This document shows positions 6,581 through 13,260 of a stretch of DNA of 13,260 bases, piece after piece (positions within the stretch are counted from its first letter, which is position 1; every line of letters begins with the position of its first letter). This DNA is from Chitinophagaceae bacterium. Lineage in GTDB: Bacteria > Bacteroidota > Bacteroidia > Chitinophagales > Chitinophagaceae. The position numbers were made by a program, and so were the translations under genes. Under the pieces are notes generated by a model. The model made no database searches. It had not been told where the DNA came from and saw only the letters and a list, made by a program, of their open reading frames with translations. Location of the stretch: positions 1-13,260 of the forward strand of contig JANYEU010000233.1 in the NCBI GenBank assembly GCA_025362915.1. The letters run 5' to 3'.

Positions 6581-7753
6581 ATGACAGGAATAGTTTTTTC
6601 TACAACAACATCAACCACCTTAAAGATATGTGAAGGATATGCCTTGAAAATAGCATATCTTCTATGCGATAGTGTGATAGCATTGGGAGAAATGGGTTCC
6701 ATGATGGAATTTAACATTATTGCAAATAAATTAGACCTTAAAAAAAGGATTTCACTAATTGAAAATGCAATGTTGGCTAACAAAGATGATGTAGGCTATA
6801 ATTATGTGCAAGATGTTAAACAATCTATAAGGCAGTTTAAAGTTTCAAAACATCCTACCAAAGAGCAAATTGTATTGAACGCAAAAGTTGAAAAGAATTT
6901 TAATGATTACTTTAATCAATGTGTCAATAACTATAACCTACACCTAAACAGATTAGGTTTGGATGAAATGGGAACATTAAAAGAAGAAGACTATTTTTTC
7001 TCCTGCCCTCATGAAATGGATTCCAATGTTGTAACAAATGACATTGAGCCTAATAAAAAACTAGCCGAATCAGTTGTAAAATTATTGTATCCAAGTGGCA
7101 ATCCTGAGGATTGTTTAATAAACTTTTTACCAATAGACTTTCCATGTATTGATGCCGAAAGGATTAATCGAACTAGTACACTTAACATTACTCGTGAAGA
7201 AATGGTGGAGGATGACCAGTTAGTATCCATGAGTCAACTTATGCTAACTCATATTGATAGGTTATCTACAACAGACCTAAAATCATTAAGGAATCATTTA
7301 AAATCAACTGGGAAATTATTCAGGGAAAAGATAGATGAGGTTATTAAAATTAATTGTGAAGGAACGAAAAACCTTGAGGAGAGGCAATTACATATAGATG
7401 AGGAATTGTATCCTGTAATAGCGAATTTACTAACAACCCTTAATGAAAACAATATATTTAAATATCACAAATTGAATGCGCATGTTGATGCCATGAGTTT
7501 TGAGTTACACATTGGAGAAGCTCCTGTTGAATACTATTGGAAATACTTTGAGAAGTATAATATTATAGGTGAGATTACTTTAAAATATGCAAAAGAGTTA
7601 GTGGCAAAAATGGAAGGAACAAGAAGAATGATTCCATTCATCTTTGTTGCCAGTTTCTATATAAATGAAGATGAAATGAACGCGCTTTTAGTTCAGGATG
7701 ATGATAATATTGTGAAACCCAGACCAAGGAAATTCATTGCTGTGGATGATTAA
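6581..7753 (+). CDS. Unknown protein, first of two tandem paralogs
   Basis: This 390-residue protein is of a family I do not recognise. It begins MTGIVFSTTTST, a short hydrophobic strand, then YALKIAYLLCDSV (20-32). Shared landmarks with the next gene are KHPT (90-93), EMG (129-131), LLYPSGNPED (168-177), FLPIDF (182-187), GEAPVEYYWKYFE (312-324) and the C-terminus PRKFIAVDD. Over the first 190 residues I count about 72 identities with the paralog (38%) without any gap. There is no signal peptide or membrane helix, and no catalytic motif is evident. The middle (about 225-300) is rich in Leu, Lys and Glu and probably helical. It starts 35 nt after pheA, without a terminator, so it should be transcribed with pheA under the phenylalanine attenuator. 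Base composition looks more AT-rich than pheA. The family's role, including any link to aromatic metabolism, is unknown. Confidence 0.85.
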   Translation: MTGIVFSTTTSTTLKICEGYALKIAYLLCDSVIALGEMGSMMEFNIIANKLDLKKRISLIENAMLANKDDVGYNYVQDVKQSIRQFKVSKHPTKEQIVLNAKVEKNFNDYFNQCVNNYNLHLNRLGLDEMGTLKEEDYFFSCPHEMDSNVVTNDIEPNKKLAESVVKLLYPSGNPEDCLINFLPIDFPCIDAERINRTSTLNITREEMVEDDQLVSMSQLMLTHIDRLSTTDLKSLRNHLKSTGKLFREKIDEVIKINCEGTKNLEERQLHIDEELYPVIANLLTTLNENNIFKYHKLNAHVDAMSFELHIGEAPVEYYWKYFEKYNIIGEITLKYAKELVAKMEGTRRMIPFIFVASFYINEDEMNALLVQDDDNIVKPRPRKFIAVDD

Positions 7754-7770
7754 AAATAAAGGCATATATT

Positions 7771-8949
7771 ATGAAAGCACTCGTATTTTCTACAAAGGAA
7801 TCTTTGATAAGAATGAAGCATGAAGCCCATGCCCTAAAAGCAGCCTATTTGCTGGCAGATTCAGTGAGGGTATTTGGACAGATTGGTACACATATTCAAT
7901 ATGTGAGCAGATCTAAGAAGCTATCTTTTAAGTTAAAAGTAGATGCCATGGAAGAGTCATTTGCAGAAGATAAGCATGAGGAAGGTTTAAAATATATTAG
8001 TAGCGTAAAGCAAGGGATAAAAGTATTTAATCTGATAAAGCATCCTACACAGAAGCATATCGTTGCTAATTCCACTATGGAAAGGGCTTTTTTAAATTAT
8101 TATAACGATTATTTAATAAACTACACACATTCAATGAAAGAAGTAGGTCTTGCAGAAATGGGGCCTTTGTTGGAAGAGGGAGTACTTGAAACATTTCCCT
8201 TTAAGAAATCTGAGAAGATTGTTCCATTGGAAAATTTGCCTAAAATAGATATAGCAGAGGAGATATTGGCGCTACTATACCCTAGTGGAAATCCACAGGA
8301 TTCAGCGATACTATTTCTACCATTAGATTTTATAAGTAACGATTTTACAGAGGTAGAAGTAATAAGTGCTAATATAAATGAAGTTCAAGAAAAACCAGTA
8401 GGCCTAATTGACTCGATGCGAATAACAGATTATGTACAATTATCTGCCCTTGAATATTTATCAGCACAAGAATTAAAGACGCTAAGAAATCAGTTGAGCG
8501 ATGATGGGAAATTATGCAAAGAAAAAATTGCAGCGTTTATCAAAATGAATGGTGAGGGTAAAGAAAGTGTACTGGATAGAAAAAAGTTTATGGAAAATAA
8601 ATTTAGCCCAGAAGTTGTACAATTTCAGGCAAAGTTTGATGAGAATACAATCATAAAATTCATCAAAACAAATGAAGCATCAAATGCACTGATATATCAA
8701 TTGTACGTAGGAGAAGCTCCACTTGCTTATTATTGGAAATACTTCGAAGAGCTTGAATATTTTGATGCTGCAACCTTAAAATACATAAAGGATAAGGTGG
8801 AATCAAACGAAAAACACCCAAGCCATATTCCATTTGTTTGTGTTACGGCAGCTTTCACAAATAATGAGTTTATGACTAATGTAATTGCAGAAAGTAAAGA
8901 AGAACTCAAGGTGCCACAACCAAGAAAATTCATTGCAGTGGATGATTAG
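7771..8949 (+). CDS. Unknown protein, second tandem paralog
   Basis: This 392-residue protein is colinear with the preceding gene, with an ungapped match over the first 190 residues and a two-residue length difference later. It begins MKALVFSTKES, followed by HALKAAYLLADSV (20-32), KHPT (90-93), EMG (129-131), LLYPSGNPQD (168-177), FLPLDF (182-187), GEAPLAYYWKYFE (314-326) and the same end, PRKFIAVDD. It starts 17 nt after the previous stop, so the two are certainly one transcription unit. Conservation is strongest in the N-terminal strand-helix, the central PSGNP block and the last third, while the region 190-215 differs. This points to two copies diverged under constraint after an old duplication, perhaps forming a heteromer (inference). 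I see no secretion signal, metal-binding cluster or nucleotide-binding motif. A Phe-rich leader candidate begins 12 nt after its stop codon. Confidence 0.85.
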   Translation: MKALVFSTKESLIRMKHEAHALKAAYLLADSVRVFGQIGTHIQYVSRSKKLSFKLKVDAMEESFAEDKHEEGLKYISSVKQGIKVFNLIKHPTQKHIVANSTMERAFLNYYNDYLINYTHSMKEVGLAEMGPLLEEGVLETFPFKKSEKIVPLENLPKIDIAEEILALLYPSGNPQDSAILFLPLDFISNDFTEVEVISANINEVQEKPVGLIDSMRITDYVQLSALEYLSAQELKTLRNQLSDDGKLCKEKIAAFIKMNGEGKESVLDRKKFMENKFSPEVVQFQAKFDENTIIKFIKTNEASNALIYQLYVGEAPLAYYWKYFEELEYFDAATLKYIKDKVESNEKHPSHIPFVCVTAAFTNNEFMTNVIAESKEELKVPQPRKFIAVDD

Positions 8950-8960
8950 ATAATATTAAA

Positions 8961-9038
8961 GTGAAAGAACAACTTAGTTTCTTTTTCTTTGCGCTCCTTT
9001 TTATGACCTATTGCCTTTGTGGCAATTTTTTTAATTAA
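8961..9038 (+). CDS. Second Phe-rich leader peptide candidate
   Basis: A 25-codon ORF starts with GTG at 8961 and ends with TAA at 9036. It begins M(GTG)KEQLS, then FFFFALLFMTY, and ends CGNFFN. It carries four consecutive Phe codons (8979-8990) plus three more. Its first four residues, MKEQ, echo the MREQ of the pheA leader, and the first 12 bases differ at two positions only. It runs through an intrinsic terminator and stops 9 nt before the aminotransferase ATG. Against it: the start is GTG, there is no good promoter directly upstream, and pyrimidine-rich DNA yields Phe codons by chance. I found no antiterminator pairing like that of the first leader, so its mechanism would differ. Confidence 0.45.
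   Translation: MKEQLSFFFFALLFMTYCLCGNFFN
9010..9032 (+). terminator. Intrinsic terminator just before the aminotransferase
   Basis: ATTGCC (9010-9015) pairs with GGCAAT (9021-9026) around TTTGT, followed by seven T (9026-9032). It ends 15 nt before the aminotransferase ATG, which leaves no room for a promoter, so the aminotransferase must be made by readthrough. It may end most transcripts of the pheA-paralog operon and act as a second attenuation point. Confidence 0.7.
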
Positions 9039-9047
9039 TATACAAAG

Positions 9048-10232
9048 ATGGGTACTACAACTCAAGAAGAGAACAAACGGTTTACTACTGCCAAACGCCT
9101 TGATGGAATAGGTGAATACTATTTCTCCCTAAAGCTTAGGGAGATTGATGAGCTGAACAAACAAGGCAAGAACATCATCAACCTTGGTATTGGAAGCCCC
9201 GATTTACCTCCACATCCTGATGTAATAAAAGTATTGCAGGAAGAAAGTGCCAAGCCAAATGTACACGCTTACCAATCGTACAAAGGTTCGCCGGTATTGC
9301 GCAAGGCAATTGCAGATTGGTATCACAGATGGTATGGTGTTTCGGTAAATCCTGATACAGAAATATTGCCTCTTATCGGTAGTAAGGAAGGTATCATGCA
9401 CATCTGCATGACATATCTGAATGACGGTGATGAAGCATTGGTACCCAATCCGGGTTATCCTACTTACCGTAGTGCGGTTAAATTGGCAGGAGGAAAGTGC
9501 ATAGATTATAACCTGAAAGAAGAGAACAATTGGCAGCCTGATATAAAGTCTTTACAAGCATCAGACTTATCCAAGGTGAAACTGATGTTTGTAAACTATC
9601 CACACATGCCTACCGGGCAATTGCCAGAGGTGGAAGTATTGACACAGTTGGTTGCCTTTGCCAAAGAGAATAACATCTTATTGGTGCACGACAACCCTTA
9701 TAGCTTCATATTGAATGATGATCCCAAAAGCCTGCTGAGTATTGAAGGGGCAAAAGAGGTGGTGTTGGAACTGAACTCCCTCAGCAAAAGTCAGAACATG
9801 GCGGGCTGGCGTGTGGGCATGTTGGTTGCCGCAAAAGAAAGGATTGACGAAGTTTTGCGTTTTAAAAGCAATATGGATAGCGGCATGTTCCTTCCATTGC
9901 AATTGGCCGCTGCAACTGCTTTGGGATTGGACAAAAGCTGGTACGATAGCGTAAATGCCATTTATAGACAACGTAGGGAAAAGGTTTTTGAATTGCTGGA
10001 TACGCTAAACTGTATCTATTCCAAGAATCAGGCGGGCATGTTTATGTGGGCCAAAATACCTGCCGGTTACAAAGATGGTTATGCCCTTAGCGATAAGGTA
10101 TTATATAAAAGCAGTGTATTTATCACCCCAGGTGGCATCTTTGGCAGTGAGGGCAATGGCTTTATACGAGTTAGCCTTTGTGGCAGTATAGAAAAGTTTG
10201 AAGAAGCAATAGCAAGAGTGCTTAGTTGTTAG
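9048..10232 (+). CDS. Class I/II PLP-dependent aminotransferase
   Basis: This 394-residue fold-type I aminotransferase belongs to the LL-DAP/aspartate aminotransferase-like branch. Visible motifs are GIGSPDLPP (47-55), the cofactor phosphate loop GSKEG (111-115), NPGYPTY (134-140), NYPHMPTG (183-190, N183 facing the cofactor), HDNPY (214-218, D215 and Y218), SLSKSQNMAGWRVG (244-257) with the Schiff-base lysine K247, and FIRVSL (372-377) with the substrate-carboxylate arginine R374. From context it probably transaminates phenylpyruvate and/or hydroxyphenylpyruvate to Phe and Tyr, because in Bacteroidota such an enzyme commonly sits with pheA. Substrate specificity cannot be read from the sequence; aspartate or LL-diaminopimelate remain possible. 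It is preceded by a terminator and a Phe-rich leader candidate. The next gene, rhlE, is convergent, so this gene ends the block, and tyrA and DAHP synthase are not found here. Confidence 0.9.
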   Translation: MGTTTQEENKRFTTAKRLDGIGEYYFSLKLREIDELNKQGKNIINLGIGSPDLPPHPDVIKVLQEESAKPNVHAYQSYKGSPVLRKAIADWYHRWYGVSVNPDTEILPLIGSKEGIMHICMTYLNDGDEALVPNPGYPTYRSAVKLAGGKCIDYNLKEENNWQPDIKSLQASDLSKVKLMFVNYPHMPTGQLPEVEVLTQLVAFAKENNILLVHDNPYSFILNDDPKSLLSIEGAKEVVLELNSLSKSQNMAGWRVGMLVAAKERIDEVLRFKSNMDSGMFLPLQLAAATALGLDKSWYDSVNAIYRQRREKVFELLDTLNCIYSKNQAGMFMWAKIPAGYKDGYALSDKVLYKSSVFITPGGIFGSEGNGFIRVSLCGSIEKFEEAIARVLSC

Positions 10233-10235
10233 GGA

Positions 10236-10330
10236 TTAGTGGTTAGTTATAAATGAAGGTTGGTCATTTTCTTAAACAGAACTTACCAACCTTTCTTATC
10301 CTTATCCATCAATTCTTGACTAACCACTAA
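10236..10330. terminator. Nested inverted repeats between convergent genes
   Basis: In the 101-nt gap an outer perfect 12-bp repeat (TTAGTGGTTAGT 10236-10247 / ACTAACCACTAA 10319-10330) encloses an inner perfect 9-bp repeat (AAGGTTGGT 10256-10264 / ACCAACCTT 10285-10293). Neither has a strong T-tract, but the position between two converging genes suggests bidirectional termination or transcript-end protection. Confidence 0.5.
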
Positions 10331-10333
10331 CCA

Positions 10334-11575
10334 CTATCTTTTTTTTCCTGCGTTCTTGTTATAAAACTTGCGTTTACCGGGGTTGAAGCCTCCTCCTCCC
10401 CCACCACCACTTGTTCTTCGGGTGTTAGGTTGATAGGTAGGTGTGGCACCATACTGTTCTGGAACAGCAATCTTATCCACTGGCTTTCCCAGTAGGGTTT
10501 CTATGTCCGCAAACTTATTTTGTTCTTTCTCGCTCACCAGCGTCATCGCAATACCATCCTTTTCGGCACGGGCAGTACGGCCTATGCGGTGTACATAATC
10601 CTCACCATCATGCGGCACATCATAGTTTATCACCAGATCTATAGTATCAACATCAATTCCCCTACTCAATATATCAGTTGCAATAATAATGGGTATCCGT
10701 CCACTGGTAAAGCCCTGCAATACCTCTTCCCGCTGTGCCTGTTCAAGGTCGCTATGTATTTCTGCCACCTTCATGCGGGCTTGTTGTAGCTCACGGGCAA
10801 GTTGTTTCACATCCTGCTTCCGTCCACAAAACACTACTGCACTACGGTGTGGCGTAGTTTGCAATAAATATTTTACCAACGGAAGTTTCTGTGGTTCATA
10901 TATTATATATGCCTGCTGCACTATCTTTTCAGGCGGTCTGGAGATGGCAATATTTATCTCGGCAGGTTCATGAAGTATGTTGCGGGCAAGCCTTCTTATC
11001 TTTTCTGGCATGGTGGCCGAAAACAAAAGTGTCTGTCTCTTTTTGGGAAGATGCGAGATGATACTGTTTATATCATCCTGAAAACCCATGTCCAGCATAC
11101 GGTCTGCCTCATCCAATATCAAGAACTCTATCCCACCAAAATCTACATAACCCATCTTCAAATGCGCAAGCAACCTGCCCGGCGTGCATACCACTATGTC
11201 TGCACCTGTTTGCAAGGCCTTCTTTTCAGCCACAAAGTTCTGTCCGTCGCTACCACCATAAATGGCAATAGAACTGATGTTGGTAAAATACGAAAGCCCC
11301 TCTATCACCTGCCCTATCTGTATGGCAAGCTCGCGGGTGGGTACCAATATCAGAGCATTTACATGCTTATGGTTATTGTTGATGATAATCTGATTCATTA
11401 CCGGCAGCAAAAACGCCGCTGTCTTTCCAGTACCCGTTTGTGCGGATGCAATGAGGTCTTTCCCCTGCATTATCAATGGTATTACCTGTTCTTGCACAGG
11501 AGTGGCGGTTTGATAGCCTGAAGACTCTATCCCTTCTAAAAGTGTTGGCTGAAAATTAAACGCTGTAAACTGCAA
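10334..11575 (-). CDS. rhlE: DEAD-box RNA helicase, RhlE type
   Basis: This 413-residue ATP-dependent RNA helicase acts in the cytosol on ribosome assembly, RNA turnover or cold adaptation, as known for the family. The complete motif set is present: the Q motif region with the phenylalanine upstream and GYQTATPVQEQ (20-30), motif I AQTGTGKT (45-52), Ia PTREL (79-83), Ib TPGRL (131-135), II DEAD (155-158), III SAT (186-188), IV VVFC (247-250), V ATDILSRGID (299-308) and VI HRIGRTAR (329-336). After the two RecA-like domains comes a short basic tail with seven glycines in a row (about 390-396) and several lysines and arginines, typical of RNA-binding tails of the RhlE group. The ATG at 11573-11575 opens with FTAFNFQPTLLEGI, which fits the family. 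It is transcribed alone. Confidence 0.95.
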   Translation of the reverse strand: MQFTAFNFQPTLLEGIESSGYQTATPVQEQVIPLIMQGKDLIASAQTGTGKTAAFLLPVMNQIIINNNHKHVNALILVPTRELAIQIGQVIEGLSYFTNISSIAIYGGSDGQNFVAEKKALQTGADIVVCTPGRLLAHLKMGYVDFGGIEFLILDEADRMLDMGFQDDINSIISHLPKKRQTLLFSATMPEKIRRLARNILHEPAEINIAISRPPEKIVQQAYIIYEPQKLPLVKYLLQTTPHRSAVVFCGRKQDVKQLARELQQARMKVAEIHSDLEQAQREEVLQGFTSGRIPIIIATDILSRGIDVDTIDLVINYDVPHDGEDYVHRIGRTARAEKDGIAMTLVSEKEQNKFADIETLLGKPVDKIAVPEQYGATPTYQPNTRRTSGGGGGGGFNPGKRKFYNKNAGKKR

Positions 11576-11596
11576 AATGAAATTGATTTATGATAG

Positions 11597-11604
11597 CAAA
11601 CTTA
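11597..11604 (-). promoter_or_regulatory. Candidate -7 element for rhlE
   Basis: On the minus strand the sequence reads TAAGTTTG, a perfect TAnnTTTG, 21 nt before the rhlE start codon. I do not find a TTG at the expected upstream distance, so only half of the promoter is supported. Confidence 0.4.
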
Positions 11605-11720
11605 TATAATTGCTTTCTTATTAATTGATTGAAGTGGCTAAAGATAATGAAATTTAAACGTAATGTCGAAAAGCCACAAGAATTCAGGCTCTATTATCCT
11701 TTATAGGTGTCGTAAGATAC

Positions 11721-11830
11721 ATAAGTTGATGGCAAGTTGTATATAAGTTGATGGCATCTTATACACAAGTTGATGGCAAGTTGTTCATAAGTAGGTAGCA
11801 TAAGATACATAAGTTGGTGGCAAGTTGTAC
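11721..11830. repeat. 22-bp tandem array, five units
   Basis: There are five consecutive units of exactly 22 bp, each a 14-bp core ATAAGTTGATGGCA (variants ACAAGTTGATGGCA, ATAAGTAGGTAGCA, ATAAGTTGGTGGCA) plus an 8-bp spacer. The spacers alternate between an AGTTGTAC-like and a TAAGATAC/TCTTATAC-like form, which gives a higher-order period of 44 bp. A further spacer TAAGATAC (11713-11720) precedes the first core. The period is not a multiple of three and stops occur, so it does not code. It lies about 145 nt upstream of rhlE, in the gap shared with the response regulator. Confidence 0.85.
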
Positions 11831-12320
11831 ATAGGCTTTTATTGGGCTGTTGATTTTTTTGGTTGAAAAGAATAAAAAAAAGAGTTTATAAAGTATATAC
11901 TATAGGCACTCAATGCCTTAAATATATTATTGTACAATATCCCCTTTGTGAAACTATTGCGGTAATAAGGCTTTTGAAAAAAACAAATCAAACAAACCTG
12001 CTTCTGATTGGTTACAACAATATTGGCAGCTTATATAAATGCAATATTTCGTTTTGTAAATAAGGGAAGGGTAATGATATAATTTTTTGCTTAAATCATG
12101 TAACAGTAACTTTAAAATTCAAATCAACTTTACATAAATTAAATAATCATGATAGAGATAATTTGGTTAGAAGATAATTGGATACGGAAATGGCATAACA
12201 CTGATAAGAAAATGGGCTATATAAAGGTTGATGCAGTGTTGTTTGAAGGAAGTTAGTATAGATTTAGGAGGGCTTAAACGGTCTTCCAAATAAATTTAAA
12301 GGAAGAGAGTTAACGGAATA
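11831..12320. other. AT-rich intergenic region, no gene supported
   Basis: This is very AT-rich DNA between the repeat array and the response-regulator control region. A 35-codon frame (12149-12256) and a TTG-started frame (11863-12063) exist, but neither has recognisable content. No tRNA or structured RNA was recognised. Confidence 0.5.
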
Positions 12321-12348
12321 AAACTTTAATTCTACATAATTAAAGTTT
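12321..12348. promoter_or_regulatory. 11-bp dyad upstream of response regulator
   Basis: AAACTTTAATT (12321-12331) is the perfect reverse complement of AATTAAAGTTT (12338-12348), with a CTACAT spacer. It ends 17 nt before the response regulator ATG. It could be an operator for a dimeric regulator, with 17-bp centre-to-centre spacing of half-sites, or an mRNA 5' hairpin. There is no T-tract, so a terminator is less likely. Confidence 0.5.
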
Positions 12349-12365
12349 AGTGCATATATTCGGCG

Positions 12366-12815
12366 ATGGCAAAAATGGAAATCCGAATACTGCTTGCTGA
12401 CGATGACATAGATGATTGCGATTTGTTTGCCACTGCTTTGGTTATGCTGGAAGAAAAATATTCATTTACAACAGTTCACGATGGCAATCAATTAATACAA
12501 TACTTAAAAACATGTATGGTAACATCTTTGCCAGATATTATTTTTCTTGATTTGAACATGCCTTGTAAAAATGGTTACGAGTGTTTGGTAGAGATAAAAT
12601 CAAATGACAAATGGAAAAATATACCCGTTATTATTTTTTCCACTTCTTTTGATCAGCAAACCATCAATCAGGCTTATAAGGTTGGTGCAAGGCACTACAT
12701 AGGCAAACCCAGTAGTTTTGAAAAACTTAAAAAAGTAATTCAATCGGCAGTTTCATCTGTGTTTGAAACCCAACAGGCAATTATTGATATAGAAACCTTT
12801 GTTCTTAAGCCCTAA
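12366..12815 (+). CDS. Single-domain response regulator (CheY/Rcp1-like)
   Basis: This 149-residue protein consists of one receiver domain with no output domain. The acidic pocket is in LLADDDIDD (D12 and D13), the phosphoacceptor is D62 in IIFLDLNMP, the switch residue is S92 or T93 in VIIFSTSF, and the conserved lysine is K114 in YIGKPSSF. It resembles the Rcp1-type stand-alone receivers that pass phosphoryl groups to or from membrane or light-sensing kinases. The ATG at 12366 begins MAKMEIRILLADDD; an internal Met at residue 4 is a possible alternative start. A sensor kinase gene begins 11 nt downstream, so the pair forms an operon and the receiver is probably that kinase's partner or phosphate sink. 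An 11-bp palindrome lies just upstream and may regulate the pair. Confidence 0.93.
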   Translation: MAKMEIRILLADDDIDDCDLFATALVMLEEKYSFTTVHDGNQLIQYLKTCMVTSLPDIIFLDLNMPCKNGYECLVEIKSNDKWKNIPVIIFSTSFDQQTINQAYKVGARHYIGKPSSFEKLKKVIQSAVSSVFETQQAIIDIETFVLKP

Positions 12816-12826
12816 AATGGTTTATT

Positions 12827-13260
12827 ATGAAAACTGGAATGGATCATAATAATTTACAATTCCTGGCAGGCGGCGGAGAAATGGGCATGCTTACCCGTAC
12901 AAAGAATTGGGACAATACGCCAGTGGGTAACCCAGAAACCTGGCCACAAAGCCTGCGTACAACCCTTAGCATTCTTCTTAACTCTAAGTTCCCCATGTTT
13001 TTATTCTGGGGACCTCAACTTATTTGTTTTTATAACGATGCATACCGATCTAGTCTAGGAAAAGATGGTAAACACCCAAAAATATTAGGCAAGCCGGCAG
13101 AAGAATCATGGACAGAAATCTGGGATGATATAAAGCCATTGATAAATCAGGTTTTAACAAAAGGTGACGCTACTTGGAATGAAGACCAACTATTGCCCAT
13201 TTATCGTAATGGAAAACTGGAAGACGTGTATTGGACATATAGCTATAGCCCTGTAAATGA
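12827..13260 (+). CDS. PAS-domain sensor histidine kinase, 3'-truncated
   Basis: The frame starts with ATG at 12827 (a second in-frame ATG at 12839) and is still open at the window end; 144 residues are visible. The sequence GEMGMLTRTKNWDNTPVG, then NPETWPQSLRTTLSILLNS, FPMFLFWGP, ICFYNDAYR, ILGKP, TWNEDQLLP and VYWTYSYSPVN is the characteristic N-terminal PAS module of large multi-PAS histidine kinases, often hybrid kinases, found in Bacteroidota and Proteobacteria. The kinase HisKA and HATPase domains would lie beyond the edge and are not seen, so kinase activity is inferred from this N-terminus and from the adjacent receiver gene. There is no signal peptide or membrane segment in the visible part, which suggests a cytosolic sensor. 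The ligand or cofactor cannot be told. Confidence 0.88.
   Translation, partial: MKTGMDHNNLQFLAGGGEMGMLTRTKNWDNTPVGNPETWPQSLRTTLSILLNSKFPMFLFWGPQLICFYNDAYRSSLGKDGKHPKILGKPAEESWTEIWDDIKPLINQVLTKGDATWNEDQLLPIYRNGKLEDVYWTYSYSPVN

Noticed and set aside
10970..11521. 183-codon forward frame antisense to rhlE
   Set aside because: It lies entirely within the helicase gene, whose motif set is complete; composition is typical of a shadow frame.
11721..11830. Tandem 22-bp units considered as a CRISPR array
   Set aside because: The cores are only 14 bp, spacers are 8 bp and fall into two recurring types, and no cas genes are present.
11863..12063. 66-codon TTG-started frame in the AT-rich gap
   Set aside because: It has a weak start, low-complexity lysine-rich beginning and no recognisable motif or neighbour link.
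12149..12256. 35-codon ORF beginning MIEIIWLEDNW
   Set aside because: It has an ATG and a plausible length for a small protein, but no promoter, family match or conserved context that I can show.

Overview
The window looks like chromosomal DNA from a member of the Bacteroidota, most likely a Chitinophagaceae-like lineage. This is an inference from AT-rich DNA without clear Shine-Dalgarno sites, TAnnTTTG-type promoter elements, a Bacteroidota-type ParE, a DUF1835/DUF3658 protein, an RhlE helicase with a glycine-rich tail, and a PAS sensor kinase of a type common in that phylum.

Layout. Positions 1-752 hold the 3' part of an unrecognised gene. Positions 753-2560 are accessory: a DUF4160-DUF2442 gene pair (1059-1566) lies inside a dense field of hairpin-forming, REP-like repeats, followed by non-coding DNA that may hold a decayed flavin-reductase fragment. 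Positions 2561-5301 carry parE (topoisomerase IV subunit B) and a DUF1835/DUF3658 protein. Positions 5469-10232 form an aromatic amino acid block: promoter, Phe/Tyr-rich leader peptide, attenuator, pheA, two tandem paralogous genes of unknown function, a second Phe-rich leader candidate with a terminator, and a class I/II aminotransferase. A convergent rhlE helicase lies at 10334-11575 on the minus strand. Positions 11576-12365 are intergenic, with an exact 22-bp-period repeat array and an 11-bp dyad. Positions 12366-13260 carry a single-domain response regulator and the start of a PAS-containing sensor kinase.

The strongest observation is a complete, classical-looking transcription attenuator in front of pheA. 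It has a TTTG-N19-TATATTTG promoter, a 29-codon leader ORF with the run FYFFFCFYF, an intrinsic terminator ending 34 nt before the pheA start, and an alternative antiterminator pairing whose 5' arm lies in the last codons of the leader. A second, weaker leader with an FFFF run and an intrinsic terminator precedes the aminotransferase. Both leaders begin Met-(Arg/Lys)-Glu-Gln. The two unknown paralogs sit between the two attenuated genes, so they either belong to the phenylalanine regulon or were inserted into it.
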